DNA from: Pseudomonas baltica
GTDB lineage: Bacteria > Pseudomonadota > Gammaproteobacteria > Pseudomonadales > Pseudomonadaceae
Reading direction: 5' to 3'
NCBI RefSeq assembly: GCF_014235765.1
Contig: NZ_JACMYH010000004.1
Coordinates: forward strand, 186,001 to 250,000
DNA: 64,000 bases
The notes below the pieces were generated by a model, which did no database searches, was not told where the DNA came from, and saw only the letters and a program-made list of their open reading frames with translations. The position numbers and the translations under genes were made by a program. Numbering within the stretch: position 1 is the first letter of the stretch; each line of letters opens with the position of its first letter. This document shows positions 29,436-39,800 of the stretch, piece after piece.

Positions 29436-29954
29436 TTAAAGGCTGGAGGCGGAAACGAGGTCCTGGCGCTCGAGGGCGAGCGGGGACGGGCCGAGCAATT
29501 TTACCCGTTCATGGGCAGCCAGCGACAGGGTGGCACCGACGATGTCGGGGCGAATCGGCAGCTCGCCGGCGTCCAGGTCGAGCAGGCACACCAAGGTCAC
29601 GCTGGCAGGGCGGCCGTAGTCGAACAGTTCATTGAGGGCGGCGCGGACGGTGCGGCCACTCATCAGCACGTCGTCGATCAGCACCAGATGCTGGCCCTCG
29701 ATCTCGAAGGGCAGGGCCGAGGGGCGCACTTGCGGGTGCAGGCCGTTCTGGCTGAAGTCGTCGCGGTAGAACGACACGTCCAGGGTGCCCAGCGCAGCCT
29801 TGCTGTCCATGGCTTGCAGCAACGCCTGAGCGACCCAGACACCGCCGCTGTGAATGCCGATGTAGCGCGGCTCGGCAATGGAGCGCTTGGCCAGATGGGC
29901 CTTGAGGTCGACAGCCATCGCGCCGATCAGCTCGGCCGGGTTGGGAAGGCTCAT
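29436..29954 (-). CDS. pyrR: Pyrimidine operon regulator / uracil phosphoribosyltransferase PyrR
   Basis: Type I phosphoribosyltransferase-fold protein of 172 residues with the PRPP-binding loop [18 protein letters not shown] and the N-terminal [13 protein letters not shown]. In Gram-positives PyrR attenuates transcription by binding pyr mRNA. In pseudomonads its regulatory mechanism differs, and I see no anti-terminator leader here, since pyrR itself is first in the pyrR-pyrB-pyrC' operon. The ATG at 29954 matches the family N-terminus ([10 protein letters not shown]); upstream sequence is REP-derived. Confidence 0.93.
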   Translation of the reverse strand: MSLPNPAELIGAMAVDLKAHLAKRSIAEPRYIGIHSGGVWVAQALLQAMDSKAALGTLDVSFYRDDFSQNGLHPQVRPSALPFEIEGQHLVLIDDVLMSGRTVRAALNELFDYGRPASVTLVCLLDLDAGELPIRPDIVGATLSLAAHERVKLLGPSPLALERQDLVSASSL

Positions 29955-30017
29955 GTGTGCTCCTGTGGTTGAGATCGTCCGAAGAGAGGGGTGCAACGTG
30001 GCGCGGCTTGCACCGCA

Positions 30018-30150
30018 CCTGTAGCAGCGGCGCGAGCCGCGTCGGCGGTCGTGCGGTGTATCTGGAAGAATGCGTCGAGGCCGGACGGGCGGTGTATCTG
30101 GAAAAATGCGTCGGGGCCGGACGCGGCTTGCGCCGCTGCTACAGGGGGCT
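30018..30150. repeat. REP pair with an internal duplication
   Basis: CTGTAGCAGCGGCGCGAGCC near 30018 and the inverted GGCTTGCGCCGCTGCTACAG near 30126 form a REP doublet. Between them a ~37-bp segment (GGTGTATCTGGAAGAATGCG then GGTGTATCTGGAAAAATGCG) is tandemly duplicated. This belongs to the GTAGCAGCGGCGC class, also seen at 50111 and 56131. Confidence 0.85.
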
Positions 30151-30171
30151 GGGGTGCGGCGGCTGTCATCT

Positions 30172-30612
30172 TCAGGCGTTGTCACCCAGCGCGTTGGCCT
30201 CCAGCCAGCCCTGCAACAGCAGCTTGGCAGCGATGGCGTCGACCGGGTTGTCGCGGTAGCTGCCGCGCTGCCCGCCACGGGCCATGCGCTCGCCCTTGGC
30301 CTCGAAGGTGGTCAGTCGTTCATCGTGGGTGTGCACCGGGATGTTGAAGCGGCCGTTCAGGCGGCGGGCGAACTTTTCTGCCCGCTCGCTCATTTCGCTG
30401 GGGCTGCCGTCCATGTTCAGCGGCAGGCCGACGACGATGGCGTCCGGCTGCCATTCCTTGATCAGCGCTTCGACGCGGGTCCAGTCGGGCACGCCGTTCT
30501 GGGCCTTGAGGGTACACAGTTCACGGGCCTGGCCGGTGATCACCTGGCCGACCGCGAAGCCGATCTGCTTGGTGCCGTAATCCACGCCGAGCAGCAGTCT
30601 GGGTGCGCTCAT
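30172..30612 (-). CDS. ruvX: RuvX / YqgF family Holliday junction resolvase-like nuclease
   Basis: RNase H-fold protein of 146 residues. The first catalytic Asp is in [18 protein letters not shown], and later acidic residues lie in [15 protein letters not shown] and near the C-terminal [18 protein letters not shown]. coli YqgF is implicated in processing the 5' end of pre-16S rRNA; resolvase activity is reported for other homologues. It overlaps the algH stop codon by one base and is in the same operon. Confidence 0.92.
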   Translation of the reverse strand: MSAPRLLLGVDYGTKQIGFAVGQVITGQARELCTLKAQNGVPDWTRVEALIKEWQPDAIVVGLPLNMDGSPSEMSERAEKFARRLNGRFNIPVHTHDERLTTFEAKGERMARGGQRGSYRDNPVDAIAAKLLLQGWLEANALGDNA

Positions 30613-31181
30613 CAGGCGTGGCCCGCCTGGCTGGTCAGCAGGCTGAGGTTGATGCCCAGGCGTGCCGCCGCCGCGCCGAGGCGCTGGTCGCTGTCGGTAT
30701 TGAACAGGATATCGGCATCGAAAGGGCAGGTCAGCCAGGCATTGTCGGCCAGTTCGGCTTCCAGCTGACCGGCTTCCCAGCCGGCGTAGCCCAAGGTGAT
30801 CAGGCTTTGCTCGGGACCCGCGCCATCGGCGATGGCGAACAGGATGTCCTGGGAGGTGGACAGCGAGACCTCGCCCAGCTCGACCGTGGCCTGGAACACC
30901 GGGCCGCTGGGGTGCAGAACGAAGCCGCGGTCGGTCTGCACCGGCCCGCCGTTGTAGATGGGCACCTGCTGGCAGGAAGCCGGTGGTTCGGTGTCCGGCC
31001 GCAACTGCTCGAGTATGTCGGCCAGGTTCAGGTCCTGCAGGCGGTTGACCACCAGGCCCATCGCGCCATTGGGCGTGTGCTCGACGATGTAGGTCAAGGT
31101 ATGGGCAAAATTGGGGTCCGCCATGTGCGGCATGGCGATCAGGAACTGGTTCCTGAGGTAGCTCGTTTCGACGTTTTTCAT
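30612..31181 (-). CDS. algH: YqgE/AlgH family protein
   Basis: 189 residues of the DUF179 family. Hallmarks are YLRNQFLIAMPHMADPNFAH at the N-terminus, EHTPNGAMGLVVNR, PVQTDRGFVLH and LGYAGWEAGQLEAELADNAWL. The Pseudomonas name reflects a proposed role in alginate-gene regulation; the biochemical function is unresolved. The start at 31181 gives MKNVETSYLRNQF, the family N-terminus. It is almost always next to ruvX, as here. Confidence 0.93.
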   Translation of the reverse strand: MKNVETSYLRNQFLIAMPHMADPNFAHTLTYIVEHTPNGAMGLVVNRLQDLNLADILEQLRPDTEPPASCQQVPIYNGGPVQTDRGFVLHPSGPVFQATVELGEVSLSTSQDILFAIADGAGPEQSLITLGYAGWEAGQLEAELADNAWLTCPFDADILFNTDSDQRLGAAAARLGINLSLLTSQAGHA

Positions 31182-31242
31182 GACCTGTAGTGTGGCGTCG
31201 GCCTGCCAGCCTGACAAGCTTGCAGGCGCAGTTTCATGTGTC

Positions 31243-32148
31243 TCAATTGCTCTGCAGGCGATCGCCCTTGGCGAAGCGCCAGGTACGGATGATCTCCAGG
31301 CGGTCGACGTCGGCCAGATCGCCGGTGAAAGGCGCGAACGGCGCGGCCAGGCGCACGATGCGCTGGGCCGCCTGATCGAGCAGCGGCTGGCCGGACGATT
31401 CGAGCACCAACACCTCGTAGAGCGAGCCGTCGCTGTTGATCGACACCATCAGCCGCAGGCTGCCGTAGATCTGCTGGCGGCGTGCCTCGTCGGGGTAATT
31501 GAGGTTGCCGATGCGTTCGACTTTCTTGCGCCAGTCATCCTTGTACCAGGCACCCTTGTCGCGCATGGTCGAGGCCGCGCTCAAACGGTGGATGCGCGGA
31601 CGCTTGGCGTAGGCCTGCTGCTCGTGGGACAGCTCGGCTTCCAGGCTGGCGATCTCGCTGGACAGCTGCGAGCTGTCGAATTCCGGGGTAACGGCCTTTG
31701 GCTTGGGGTCGGGCTTGACCGGTGGCGGTCGTGCCTCGGTCTTCACCGGCCGGGGGGCCGTGGTGGCGATGGCCTTCTTCAGCGGTGCAGGCTCGGGCTG
31801 GGTGACCGGCTTGGGCGCAGGCGGTGGCGTCACCTTGTTGATCTTGCTGTCCTGGAAGGGCGCGACTTCAGTGGTCTTGGGCACGGCCTTCTTGTCCAGG
31901 GTGCCGCTGCCTTGCTGGTTGTCCTGGGCAAGAAAATCCGCATCCTTGGGCGCGGTCTGGCTCTTGAGCGGTGCCAGGGTCACTTCCAGGGTCTTGCTGA
32001 TCTGGGTAGGCGGCTGCGTGCCGAAGCCCACGCCGACGATCAGGGCGACGTGCAGCAGCGCGGCGAGGAACAGGGTAAAACCCAGCCGATCCGCAGGGCG
32101 GGCGCCGATGCGGGTCAGTTCAGCAGGGAGGTCGGCGGGCAGCGTCAT
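31243..32148 (-). CDS. tonB: Energy transducer TonB (TonB3-like)
   Basis: 301 residues: a cytoplasmic N-terminus, one transmembrane anchor (LGFTLFLAALLHVALIVGVGF, about 22-42), a Pro/Lys-rich periplasmic region (about 95-165) and a C-terminal TonB fold (NYPDEARRQQIYGSLRLMVSINSDG). In P. aeruginosa the gene in this position, between algH and gshB and next to pilGHIJ, is tonB3, reported to affect twitching motility. No exbB or exbD lies nearby. The start at 32148 places the anchor correctly; the longer frame starts in low-complexity sequence. Confidence 0.88.
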   Translation of the reverse strand: MTLPADLPAELTRIGARPADRLGFTLFLAALLHVALIVGVGFGTQPPTQISKTLEVTLAPLKSQTAPKDADFLAQDNQQGSGTLDKKAVPKTTEVAPFQDSKINKVTPPPAPKPVTQPEPAPLKKAIATTAPRPVKTEARPPPVKPDPKPKAVTPEFDSSQLSSEIASLEAELSHEQQAYAKRPRIHRLSAASTMRDKGAWYKDDWRKKVERIGNLNYPDEARRQQIYGSLRLMVSINSDGSLYEVLVLESSGQPLLDQAAQRIVRLAAPFAPFTGDLADVDRLEIIRTWRFAKGDRLQSN

Positions 32149-32237
32149 GAAGAATCCGGCAGGCGTGCAACCCGGGCGGCGATGCGCGCCCGGCAACTGA
32201 AAGGGCGTGCATCATAACCCGGAGCAGGGGCGTAGGG

Positions 32238-33191
32238 TCAGCGTGCCTTGAGCTTGCGATCGATGGCGTCCATCAATTGGCCGCCGATGTCGGTGCCGAA
32301 TGCGGCGTCGATTTCGCGGATGCAGGTCGGGCTGGTGACGTTGATCTCGGTGAGGTGCTCGCCGATCACGTCCAGGCCGACGAACAACAGGCCCCGGGCG
32401 CGCAGCGACGGGCCGACCTGTTCGGCGATCCAGCGGTCCTTGTCGCTCAGCGGACGCGCTTCGCCACGCCCCCCGGCTGCCAGGTTGCCGCGAGTCTCGC
32501 CGCTGGCGGGAATACGCGCCAGGCAGTAGGGCACCGGCTCGCCGTCGATCATCAGGATGCGTTTGTCGCCGTCCTTGATCGCCGGCAGGTAGCGCTGCGC
32601 CATGATCTGCTGGGTACCCATGGCCGTCAGCGTTTCGAGGATGACCGACAGGTTCGGATCGCCCACCCGATGGCGGAAGATCGAGGTGCCGCCCATGCCG
32701 TCCAGCGGCTTGAGAATGACGTCGCCATGTTCGGCGGCGAACTCGCGCAGGATGTCGGCCCGACGGCTGACCAGCGTGGGCGGGGTCAGTTGCGGGAACA
32801 GCGTGGCGAACATCTTTTCATTGCAGTCGCGCAGGCTCTGCGGCTTGTTCACCACCAGTACGCCCGCGGCCTCGGCCTGTTCGAGCAGGTAGGTGCTGTA
32901 GACGAATTCGAGGTCGAAGGGTGGGTCCTTGCGCATCAGGATGACGTCGAGATCGGCCAGCGGCGCGTCGAATTCCGACTCGAACTCGAACCAGTGCTGC
33001 GGGTCGGCGAAGACCTTGAGCGGACGCATCCGCGCGCGGGCCTGGCCCTGGCCTTGATACAGGTCCTGGATTTCCATGTGGAACAGCGACCAACCGCGTG
33101 CCTGGGCTGCCAGCAGCATGGCCAGCGAGCTGTCCTTCTTGTAGGAGATGTTGGCGATCGGGTCCATGACAATGCCGAGGCGAACGCTCAT
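32238..33191 (-). CDS. gshB: Glutathione synthetase
   Basis: ATP-grasp ligase joining gamma-glutamylcysteine and glycine. 317 residues begin MSVRLGIVMDPIANISYKKD; ATP-grasp motifs are VILKPLDGMGGTSIFRH and RYLPAIKDGDKRILMIDGEPV, with FVGLDVIGEHLTEINVTSPTC near the C-terminus (metal ligands in EINV). The start at 33191 is preceded by an in-frame open region without family similarity. It is divergent from pilG across 192 bp. Confidence 0.97.
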   Translation of the reverse strand: MSVRLGIVMDPIANISYKKDSSLAMLLAAQARGWSLFHMEIQDLYQGQGQARARMRPLKVFADPQHWFEFESEFDAPLADLDVILMRKDPPFDLEFVYSTYLLEQAEAAGVLVVNKPQSLRDCNEKMFATLFPQLTPPTLVSRRADILREFAAEHGDVILKPLDGMGGTSIFRHRVGDPNLSVILETLTAMGTQQIMAQRYLPAIKDGDKRILMIDGEPVPYCLARIPASGETRGNLAAGGRGEARPLSDKDRWIAEQVGPSLRARGLLFVGLDVIGEHLTEINVTSPTCIREIDAAFGTDIGGQLMDAIDRKLKAR

Positions 33192-33383
33192 GGGGTAGCT
33201 CCTGTACGCGGGACGTGCCGCTTGCGAATGGGTCTTGGAAAGTGGCGTCAGGGTGGCGCCGCATGGCCCGCAGGTCAAGGGGCAGCGGCCGATGGAACGC
33301 TGTTGGAGAGTGTGCTAAAAAGGCTCGGACTTCTTTATTGCCCGCGAAGGCGCCCGTCGGGGCAAGCGCACATCAGAGCCTCC

Positions 33384-33773
33384 ATGAAAACGTCCGAAGC
33401 CTTCAAGATCATGGTGATCGACGACTCCAAGACGATTCGTCGCAGCGCCGAACTGTTGCTCGAACAGGCAGGCTGCCAAGTGATCACCGCACTCGATGGC
33501 TTCGATGCCCTGGCCAAGATCGTCGACGAACGTCCCGATATCATCTTCATTGATGTCATGATGCCGCGCCTGGATGGCTACCAGACCTGCGCGCTGCTCA
33601 AGAGCAACAGCGCCTTCAGCGCCATTCCGGTGGTGATGTTGTCGTCGCGCGATGGCCTGTTCGACAAGGCTCGCGGCCGCAGTGTCGGCTCGGATCAATT
33701 TTTGACCAAGCCCTTCAGCAAGCAAGAACTGCTCGCCGCGATCCGCACCCATGTGCCGGGTTTCGCCGCGTAG
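33384..33773 (+). CDS. pilG: Type IV pilus response regulator PilG
   Basis: Stand-alone CheY-like receiver (129 residues), one of the two output regulators of the Pil-Chp system; in P. aeruginosa it promotes pilus extension and cAMP signalling. The phosphoacceptor Asp lies in DIIFIDVMMPRLDGY, the acidic pair in IMVIDDSKTIRR, and the Thr/Lys motif in VVMLSSRDG and FLTKPFS. The ATG at 33384 is the first good start; the frame is open upstream antisense to gshB. It is first in pilG-pilH-pilI-pilJ-chpA-cheW. Confidence 0.95.
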   Translation: MKTSEAFKIMVIDDSKTIRRSAELLLEQAGCQVITALDGFDALAKIVDERPDIIFIDVMMPRLDGYQTCALLKSNSAFSAIPVVMLSSRDGLFDKARGRSVGSDQFLTKPFSKQELLAAIRTHVPGFAA

Positions 33774-33827
33774 CGAACGTTGTCCAGCCCTGGCGCGTGC
33801 CAGGGCCTTTACCGCATGGGGAACAGC

Positions 33828-34193
33828 ATGGCTCGAATCCTGATCGTCGATGATTCGCAGACGGAAACCTACAAACTCACCGGCATGCTGGAACGGCACG
33901 GTCATGAAGTGCTCAAGGCCCAGAACGGTGCCGATGGTGTGGCCCTGGCCCGCCAGGAGAAGCCCGACGCCGTCCTCATGGACATCGTCATGCCCGGCTT
34001 GAACGGCTTCCAGGCGACCCGCCAGTTGCACAAGGACGAAGAGACCGCGCACATTCCGGTGATCATGATCACCACCAAGGATCAGGAAACCGACAAGGTC
34101 TGGGGCACTCGCCAGGGGGCCAAGGGCTACCTGACCAAGCCGGTGGACGAGGACACCTTGATCCAGACGTTGAACACCGTCCTGGCCGGTTGA
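33828..34193 (+). CDS. pilH: Type IV pilus response regulator PilH
   Basis: Second stand-alone receiver (121 residues) of the Pil-Chp system, associated with pilus retraction in P. aeruginosa. Motifs are ILIVDDSQTETYKL, phospho-Asp in DAVLMDIVMPGLNGF, and IMITTKDQETDK followed by GYLTKPVDE. The start at 33828 (MARILIVDDSQTE) is chosen because the receiver fold begins immediately. An upstream ATG at 33780 would add 16 unrelated residues. Confidence 0.95.
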   Translation: MARILIVDDSQTETYKLTGMLERHGHEVLKAQNGADGVALARQEKPDAVLMDIVMPGLNGFQATRQLHKDEETAHIPVIMITTKDQETDKVWGTRQGAKGYLTKPVDEDTLIQTLNTVLAG

Positions 34194-34202
34194 CCCACGC
34201 CG

Positions 34203-34742
34203 ATGCTGGAGTCACGCACCGCCTTCGACCTGCTGCTCGACATCGACCAGCGTTGTCGCCTGCTGGCCGCCGAGCTGCCCTCGCAGGAACTGCGCCTGCA
34301 GACCTGGAGCGGCATCGGTTTTCGTCTGGCTGGGCACTGGTACGTCGCGCCCATGGGCGAGGTCGCCGAAGTGCTGCCCGAGCCACGCAGCACGCGGCTG
34401 CCGGGGGTCAGGCCCTGGGTCGTGGGCGTGTCGAACCTGCGCGGGCGGCTGTTGCCGGTCATCGACCTGGGCGGATTCTTCGGCCATGGCCTGTCGCCGC
34501 AGCGCAAACAGCACCGGGTGCTGGTGGTGGACCGAGCGGACATCTTCGTCGGCCTGCTGGTGGACGAGGTCGCAGGTCTGCAGCATTTCAGCTCGGCCAA
34601 CCACCAGGCATCATTGCCCGAAATGGCGCTGGCTGCCGCCGCGCCGTTCCTGCAGGGCCACTTCCTGCGTGAACACCCCTGGTGCGTGTTCAGCCCGGCC
34701 CGGCTGGTACAGGCCCCCGCTTTCCTGGATGTAGCACTCTGA
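34203..34742 (+). CDS. pilI: CheW-like adaptor PilI
   Basis: CheW-domain protein of 179 residues that should couple the PilJ receptor to the ChpA kinase. The fold is recognisable from [43 protein letters not shown] and [21 protein letters not shown]. Its start is 9 bp after pilH. A weakly conserved C-terminal tail (residues 145-179) ends [11 protein letters not shown]. Confidence 0.93.
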   Translation: MLESRTAFDLLLDIDQRCRLLAAELPSQELRLQTWSGIGFRLAGHWYVAPMGEVAEVLPEPRSTRLPGVRPWVVGVSNLRGRLLPVIDLGGFFGHGLSPQRKQHRVLVVDRADIFVGLLVDEVAGLQHFSSANHQASLPEMALAAAAPFLQGHFLREHPWCVFSPARLVQAPAFLDVAL

Positions 34743-34800
34743 GCATGCCTATGCGTATCCGTACTTCCCCCAGCAGACTCGCCCTACACGGGCCCACATC

Positions 34801-36858
34801 ATGACCAAGCGCTGGCCAGGCAACTCTCTGTTGGGCTCCCGAGCCGGCGCGCAGATCATCGGCCTGTTCGTGGCGTTGGTGATCTTCATCGTTCTGCTGT
34901 TCGCCAATTTCACCTACCTCAACACCCAATCCACCTACGACAAGCAGTACATCGGCCATGCCGGCGAATTGCGCGTGCTGTCGCAGCGCATCGCCAAGAA
35001 CGCCACCGAAGCGGCGGCTGGCAAGGCTGCAGCGTTCAAGTTGCTGGCCGATGCGCGCAACGATTTCGAGCGCCGCTGGGGTTTTCTCAAGGAGGGCGAC
35101 AGCGCCACCGGGCTGCCTGCGGCCCCCGCGGCGATGCGCGAACAGATGCGCCTGGTGCAGCGCGACTGGGACGAGTTGCGCCACAATTCCGATGCGATCC
35201 TGGCCAGCGAGCAGACGGTGCTGTCGCTGCACCAGGTGGCTGCGACCCTGGCCGAAACCGTGCCGCAACTGCAGGTCGAGTACGACAAGGTCGTCGACAC
35301 GCTGCTGCGCGGTGCCGCGCCTGCCAGCCAGGTCGCCGTGGCCCAGCGACAGTCGTTGCTCGCCGAGCGCATTCTGGGCGCCGTCAACACGGTGCTGTCC
35401 GGCGACGAAAGCGCGGCCCAGGCTGCGGAGAGCTTCGGCCGCGACGCCAACCGTTTCGGCCAGGTGCTGGGCGGCATGCTCGACGGCGATGCGCTGATCC
35501 GGGTGACCCAGGTACAAGATCCGGAGGCACGCGCGCGCTTGCGCGAGATCGCCGAGCTGTTCCAGTTCGTCTCGGGCAGCGTCGACGAGATCCTGGAAAC
35601 CTCGCCCGAACTGTTTCAGGTGCGGGCCTCGGCCAGCAATATCTTCAATCAGTCGCAGACCCTTCTGGAAGAAGCCTCGCGCCTGGCCAGCGGCTTCGAG
35701 AACCTGGCCAGCGGGCGTTCCGCTGGTACCGTCGGTGGCTATGTGCTGGGCCTGGCGGCGCTGGCTTCGATCATTCTGATCGCCCTGGTGATGGTGCGCG
35801 AAACCAAACGGCAACTACGCCAGACCGCAGAGAAAAGCGAGCGCAACCAGGCGGCGATCATGCGCCTGCTCGATGAGATCGGTGGGTTGGCCGATGGCGA
35901 CCTGACCGTGACCGCCTCGGTGACCGAGGAATTCACCGGTGCCATCGCCGATTCGATCAATCATTCCATCGACCAGTTGCGCGATCTGGTGGCCACCATC
36001 AACCTCACCGCCGAAGAGGTCGCTACGGCCGTGCAGGACACCCAGGCCACTGCTCACCAGTTGGCGCGGGCCTCGGGGCATCAGGCGCAGCAGATCAGTG
36101 ACGCATCGGTGGCGATCAGCGACATGGCCCAGTCGATCGACCGGGTGTCGACGAACGCCTGGGAGTCGGCCAAGGTTGCGGATCGTTCGGTGACCATCGC
36201 CAACAAGGGCAGCGAGGTGGTGAACAACACCATCCAGGGCATGGACAACATTCGCGAGCAGATCCAGGACACCGCCAAGCGCCTCAAGCGGCTGGGCGAA
36301 TCGTCCCAGGAAATCGGCCACATCGTCAGCCTGATCGACGACATTGCCGACCAGACCAGCATCCTTGCCCTGAACGCGGCTATCCAGGCCTCCATGGCTG
36401 GCGAGGCCGGGCGTGGCTTTGCCGTGGTCGCCGACGAAGTGCAACGCCTGGCCGAGCGCTCGTCATCGGCTACCCGGCAGATCGAGACGCTGGTGCGGGC
36501 GATCCAGGCCGACACCAACGAGGCAGTGATCTCCATGGAACAGACCACGTTCGAAGTGGTGCGCGGTGCGCGCCTGGCTCACGACGCCGGGATCGCCCTG
36601 GAAGAGATCGAGGGCGTGTCGCAGGATCTGGCCGAGCTGATCCAGGTGATTTCCAGCGCTGCCCAGCAGCAGACCAGTTCGGCAGGACAGATCTCGCACA
36701 CCATGTCGGTGATCCAGCAGATCACCGAGCAGACCTCTTCAGGCTCCAGTGCAACGGCTGAAAGCATCGGCAATCTGGCGCAGATGGCCAGCGAGATGCG
36801 CCGTTCGGTGTCCGGTTTCACCTTGCCGGCGCCCAGTGCCGATGCAACTGCGGAGTGA
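34801..36858 (+). CDS. pilJ: Type IV pilus chemoreceptor PilJ
   Basis: Membrane-bound methyl-accepting chemotaxis-type receptor of 685 residues. TM1 is about residues 18-40 ([19 protein letters not shown]). A helical periplasmic PilJ sensor region (about 45-310) contains two PilJ_N-like repeats ([19 protein letters not shown]). TM2 is about 313-333 ([20 protein letters not shown]), followed by HAMP. The cytoplasmic tip reads [20 protein letters not shown] then [18 protein letters not shown]. The Gln and Ser in [10 protein letters not shown], where most receptors have [10 protein letters not shown], are typical of PilJ. Confidence 0.95.
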   Translation: MTKRWPGNSLLGSRAGAQIIGLFVALVIFIVLLFANFTYLNTQSTYDKQYIGHAGELRVLSQRIAKNATEAAAGKAAAFKLLADARNDFERRWGFLKEGDSATGLPAAPAAMREQMRLVQRDWDELRHNSDAILASEQTVLSLHQVAATLAETVPQLQVEYDKVVDTLLRGAAPASQVAVAQRQSLLAERILGAVNTVLSGDESAAQAAESFGRDANRFGQVLGGMLDGDALIRVTQVQDPEARARLREIAELFQFVSGSVDEILETSPELFQVRASASNIFNQSQTLLEEASRLASGFENLASGRSAGTVGGYVLGLAALASIILIALVMVRETKRQLRQTAEKSERNQAAIMRLLDEIGGLADGDLTVTASVTEEFTGAIADSINHSIDQLRDLVATINLTAEEVATAVQDTQATAHQLARASGHQAQQISDASVAISDMAQSIDRVSTNAWESAKVADRSVTIANKGSEVVNNTIQGMDNIREQIQDTAKRLKRLGESSQEIGHIVSLIDDIADQTSILALNAAIQASMAGEAGRGFAVVADEVQRLAERSSSATRQIETLVRAIQADTNEAVISMEQTTFEVVRGARLAHDAGIALEEIEGVSQDLAELIQVISSAAQQQTSSAGQISHTMSVIQQITEQTSSGSSATAESIGNLAQMASEMRRSVSGFTLPAPSADATAE

Positions 36859-36860
36859 TC

Positions 36861-39800
36861 ATGGCTGAACGGCACGAATACGTACTTCCCGCGTTGTGCG
36901 AGGAGTTGCTCAAGGTCAAGGAGCAGCTGGACCTGTTCGTGCGCGGTGGTCGCGAGTACACCCAGGAGTTGAACGGCCTGACGGCATCGTTGCGACAGAT
37001 TGCCGATGCCCTGGCTGTGCTCGGTTTCGGCCAGCCGCGCAAGGTCATCATCGACCAGTTGGCGGTGATCCAGAGCCTGGTGCAGGGGACCCGCGAGCCC
37101 AACGATGCCGTGTTGATGGACGTCGCCGGGGCATTGCTCTATGTCGAAGCCACGCTGGCGGGCATGGCGGGACCCAGCGATACGCCGGGGCGCGATGAGC
37201 AGCAGACGTCCAGCACCGACCTGGTGCAGATTCGCCAACTGGTGATGCGCGAAACCCGCTTCGGCCTGCAGGAGGCCAGGGACATACTGGCCGATTCCAG
37301 CGACGGCCGCTGGGACCGGCAACGGCTGCGCACCTTGGTGCCGCTGCTCACCCAGCTGCGCGGTGCGCTGGTCATGCTGCCGTTGCCCAGGGCCGCCGCG
37401 GTGCTGCAAGGCTGCAATGACGCCGTTCAAGCGCACCTGTTGGACGAGCCGACGGCATCGGTACCTGTGCCCCTGGAGCAGGTGACGGCTGCACTCGCGG
37501 CGGTCGAGCATTACCTGCAGCGCACCAGCGAAGCACCGCAGCTTGCCCATGAGAGCCTGCTGGCGGTGGCCGAGGCTGGCCTGGCAGCGGCTGCGCCAAC
37601 AGACCCACACGGCGAGGCGCATGCCGCGACGGGCCCGGAGCCCGAACCCGTGGATACCCAATTGCTGGAGATCTTCCACAGCGAGGCCTTGAGCCACCTG
37701 AGCGCCGTGGAGCGATTTCTCGCCCTGGACGAGCAGGGCAACGACGTCGCCGTCACCGACGAATTGCAGCGTGCCCTGCACACGCTCAAGGGCAGCGCGC
37801 TGGTGGCCGGTGTCACGCCGCTGGCCGAACTGGCCACGGCCTTCGACGTCATGGCCCGCGAGCTGCGTGCCCACCGGCTGCCGTTCCAGGCCCGAACGCT
37901 GGGCCTGCTGGGCGATGCCCACTATCTGATGCGGCAGAAGCTGCTGCAATTGCCTGCGCAGCCGCTGACGCCCATTCCAGGTGCCGGCGAGCTGATCCGG
38001 CAGGTACAGGAACACACCACCGAACGCCTGCAGGGCGTACAGACGCTGGGCGATGCCCGGCAGGTCCAGGCGCCGCAACTGATCGAGCGGTTGCTCGACG
38101 AGGGCATGGATATCCTGCTCGATGCCGAGCGCTTGCTGCAGCGCTGGCAACAGACGCCGGCCAGCCGTGTGGAGTTGCCACGGCTGCTCGACCAGCTGAC
38201 CCTGCTGGGCGAACAGGCGCAACTGACGGACGTGCAGGCGCTCGACGAGCTGTGCGAGGCGCTGCTCGATCTGTATGGCGCGGTCGAAGAAAGCAGCCTG
38301 AGTGTCAGCACGGATTTTTTCCAGCAGGCCGAACAGGCCCAGGAAGCCATGATCGGCATGCTCGATCAATTGGCGGCCGGGCAAGAGGTCAAGGCCCAGC
38401 CCACCCACGTGCGTGCCTTGCGGGCACTGTTGCAGGGTGCCCTGGCCCCGCACGCCATGGGTGTGGTGCAGCGCGAAGGCGGCGCGGTGATCGATCTTAC
38501 CCTGCTTGGCAACGCCGCTGCGGCGGATGCCGAGGATGAAGGGTCATTCACCGAGGAATCCATCGAGCAGACCCAGCGGCGCTGGCTGAGCGAACCCGGC
38601 TACGAGGGGGCATCCCAGCCCCCGCCGCGTCCGGGTCCATCGGAGCCTGGAATCGAGCAGGTGGACGACGCCGACGGTGAATTGCTGGGTATCTTCATCG
38701 AAGAGGGATTGGACATCGTCGAGAGCGCAGGCGCGGCACTGGTGCGCTGGCAGGCCGAACCGGGCAACCATCTCGAAGCGGAAAACCTGCTGCGCGACCT
38801 GCACACGCTCAAGGGCGGCGCACGGATGGTGGAGATCGGTCCGCTGGGCGACCTGGCCCACGAGCTGGAATCGGTGTACGAACGCATTTCCCAGGGCCAG
38901 CTGCAGGCTTCCAGCCAACTGTTTGGCCTGCTCCACAAGGGTCACGACCGCCTGGCCCAGATGCTCGACGCGGTCCGCTCGCGGCAGGCGTTGCCAGCCG
39001 CCGGAAAGCTGATTGCCGCGATCGCCGAATTCGCCGCCGGCAGTGAGCCAGCCGGGCCCGCCGGGCCAGCTGCTTCGGCCAAGCCCGCCATTGCCGAACC
39101 GGTGGCCGCCGAACGCGGTCCCGTCGATGTGATCAAGGTCGGCGCCGAGCTGCTCGATGAATTGGGCAACCTGGCGGGGGAAACTGCAATCTTTCGCGGA
39201 CGCATCGAGCAGCAGGTCAATGACGCCCAGGCGGCGCTGCAGGAAATGGAAACCACCATCGAGCGCATGCGCGATCAGCTGCGCCGCCTCGATACCGAAA
39301 CTCAAGGCCGCATCCTCAGCCGTCAGCAGGTCGATGGGCAGGGTTACGAAGACTTCGACCCACTGGAAATGGACCGTCATTCACACCTGCAGCAGCTGTC
39401 GCGGGCCCTGTTCGAATCGGCCTCGGACCTGCTCGATCTGAAGGAAACCCTGGCCGGCCGCAACCTGGAAGCACAGACGTTGCTGCAGCAACAGGCGCGC
39501 GTCGACAGCCAATTGCAGGAGGGCTTGATGCGCACGCGCATGGTGCCGTTCGAGCGCCTGCTGCCGCGCCTGCAGCGTGTAGTGCGCCAGGTGGCCGAAG
39601 CGCTGGGCAAGGAGGTCGAGTTCGAAGTCAGCCAGGCCCAGGGCGAGATGGACCGCAGCGTGCTGGAACGCATGATCGCGCCGCTCGAACACATGCTGCG
39701 CAATGCCGTCGATCATGGCCTGGAGCCGATCGAGCAGCGCCTGGCTGCGGGCAAGCCGGCGGTGGGGCACATTCGTCTGGCCTTGCTGCACCAAGGCGGC

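Noticed and set aside
36855..36860. Assembly gap or deletion removing pilK between pilJ and chpA
   Set aside because: pilJ ends with a normal tail and chpA starts 2 bp later with a good ribosome-binding site; the junction looks natural.
36579..38453. Long open frame (624 codons) on the minus strand opposite chpA
   Set aside because: It is exactly antisense to a domain-complete kinase, has no recognisable domain and shows the His/Gln/Arg-rich composition of high-GC shadow frames.
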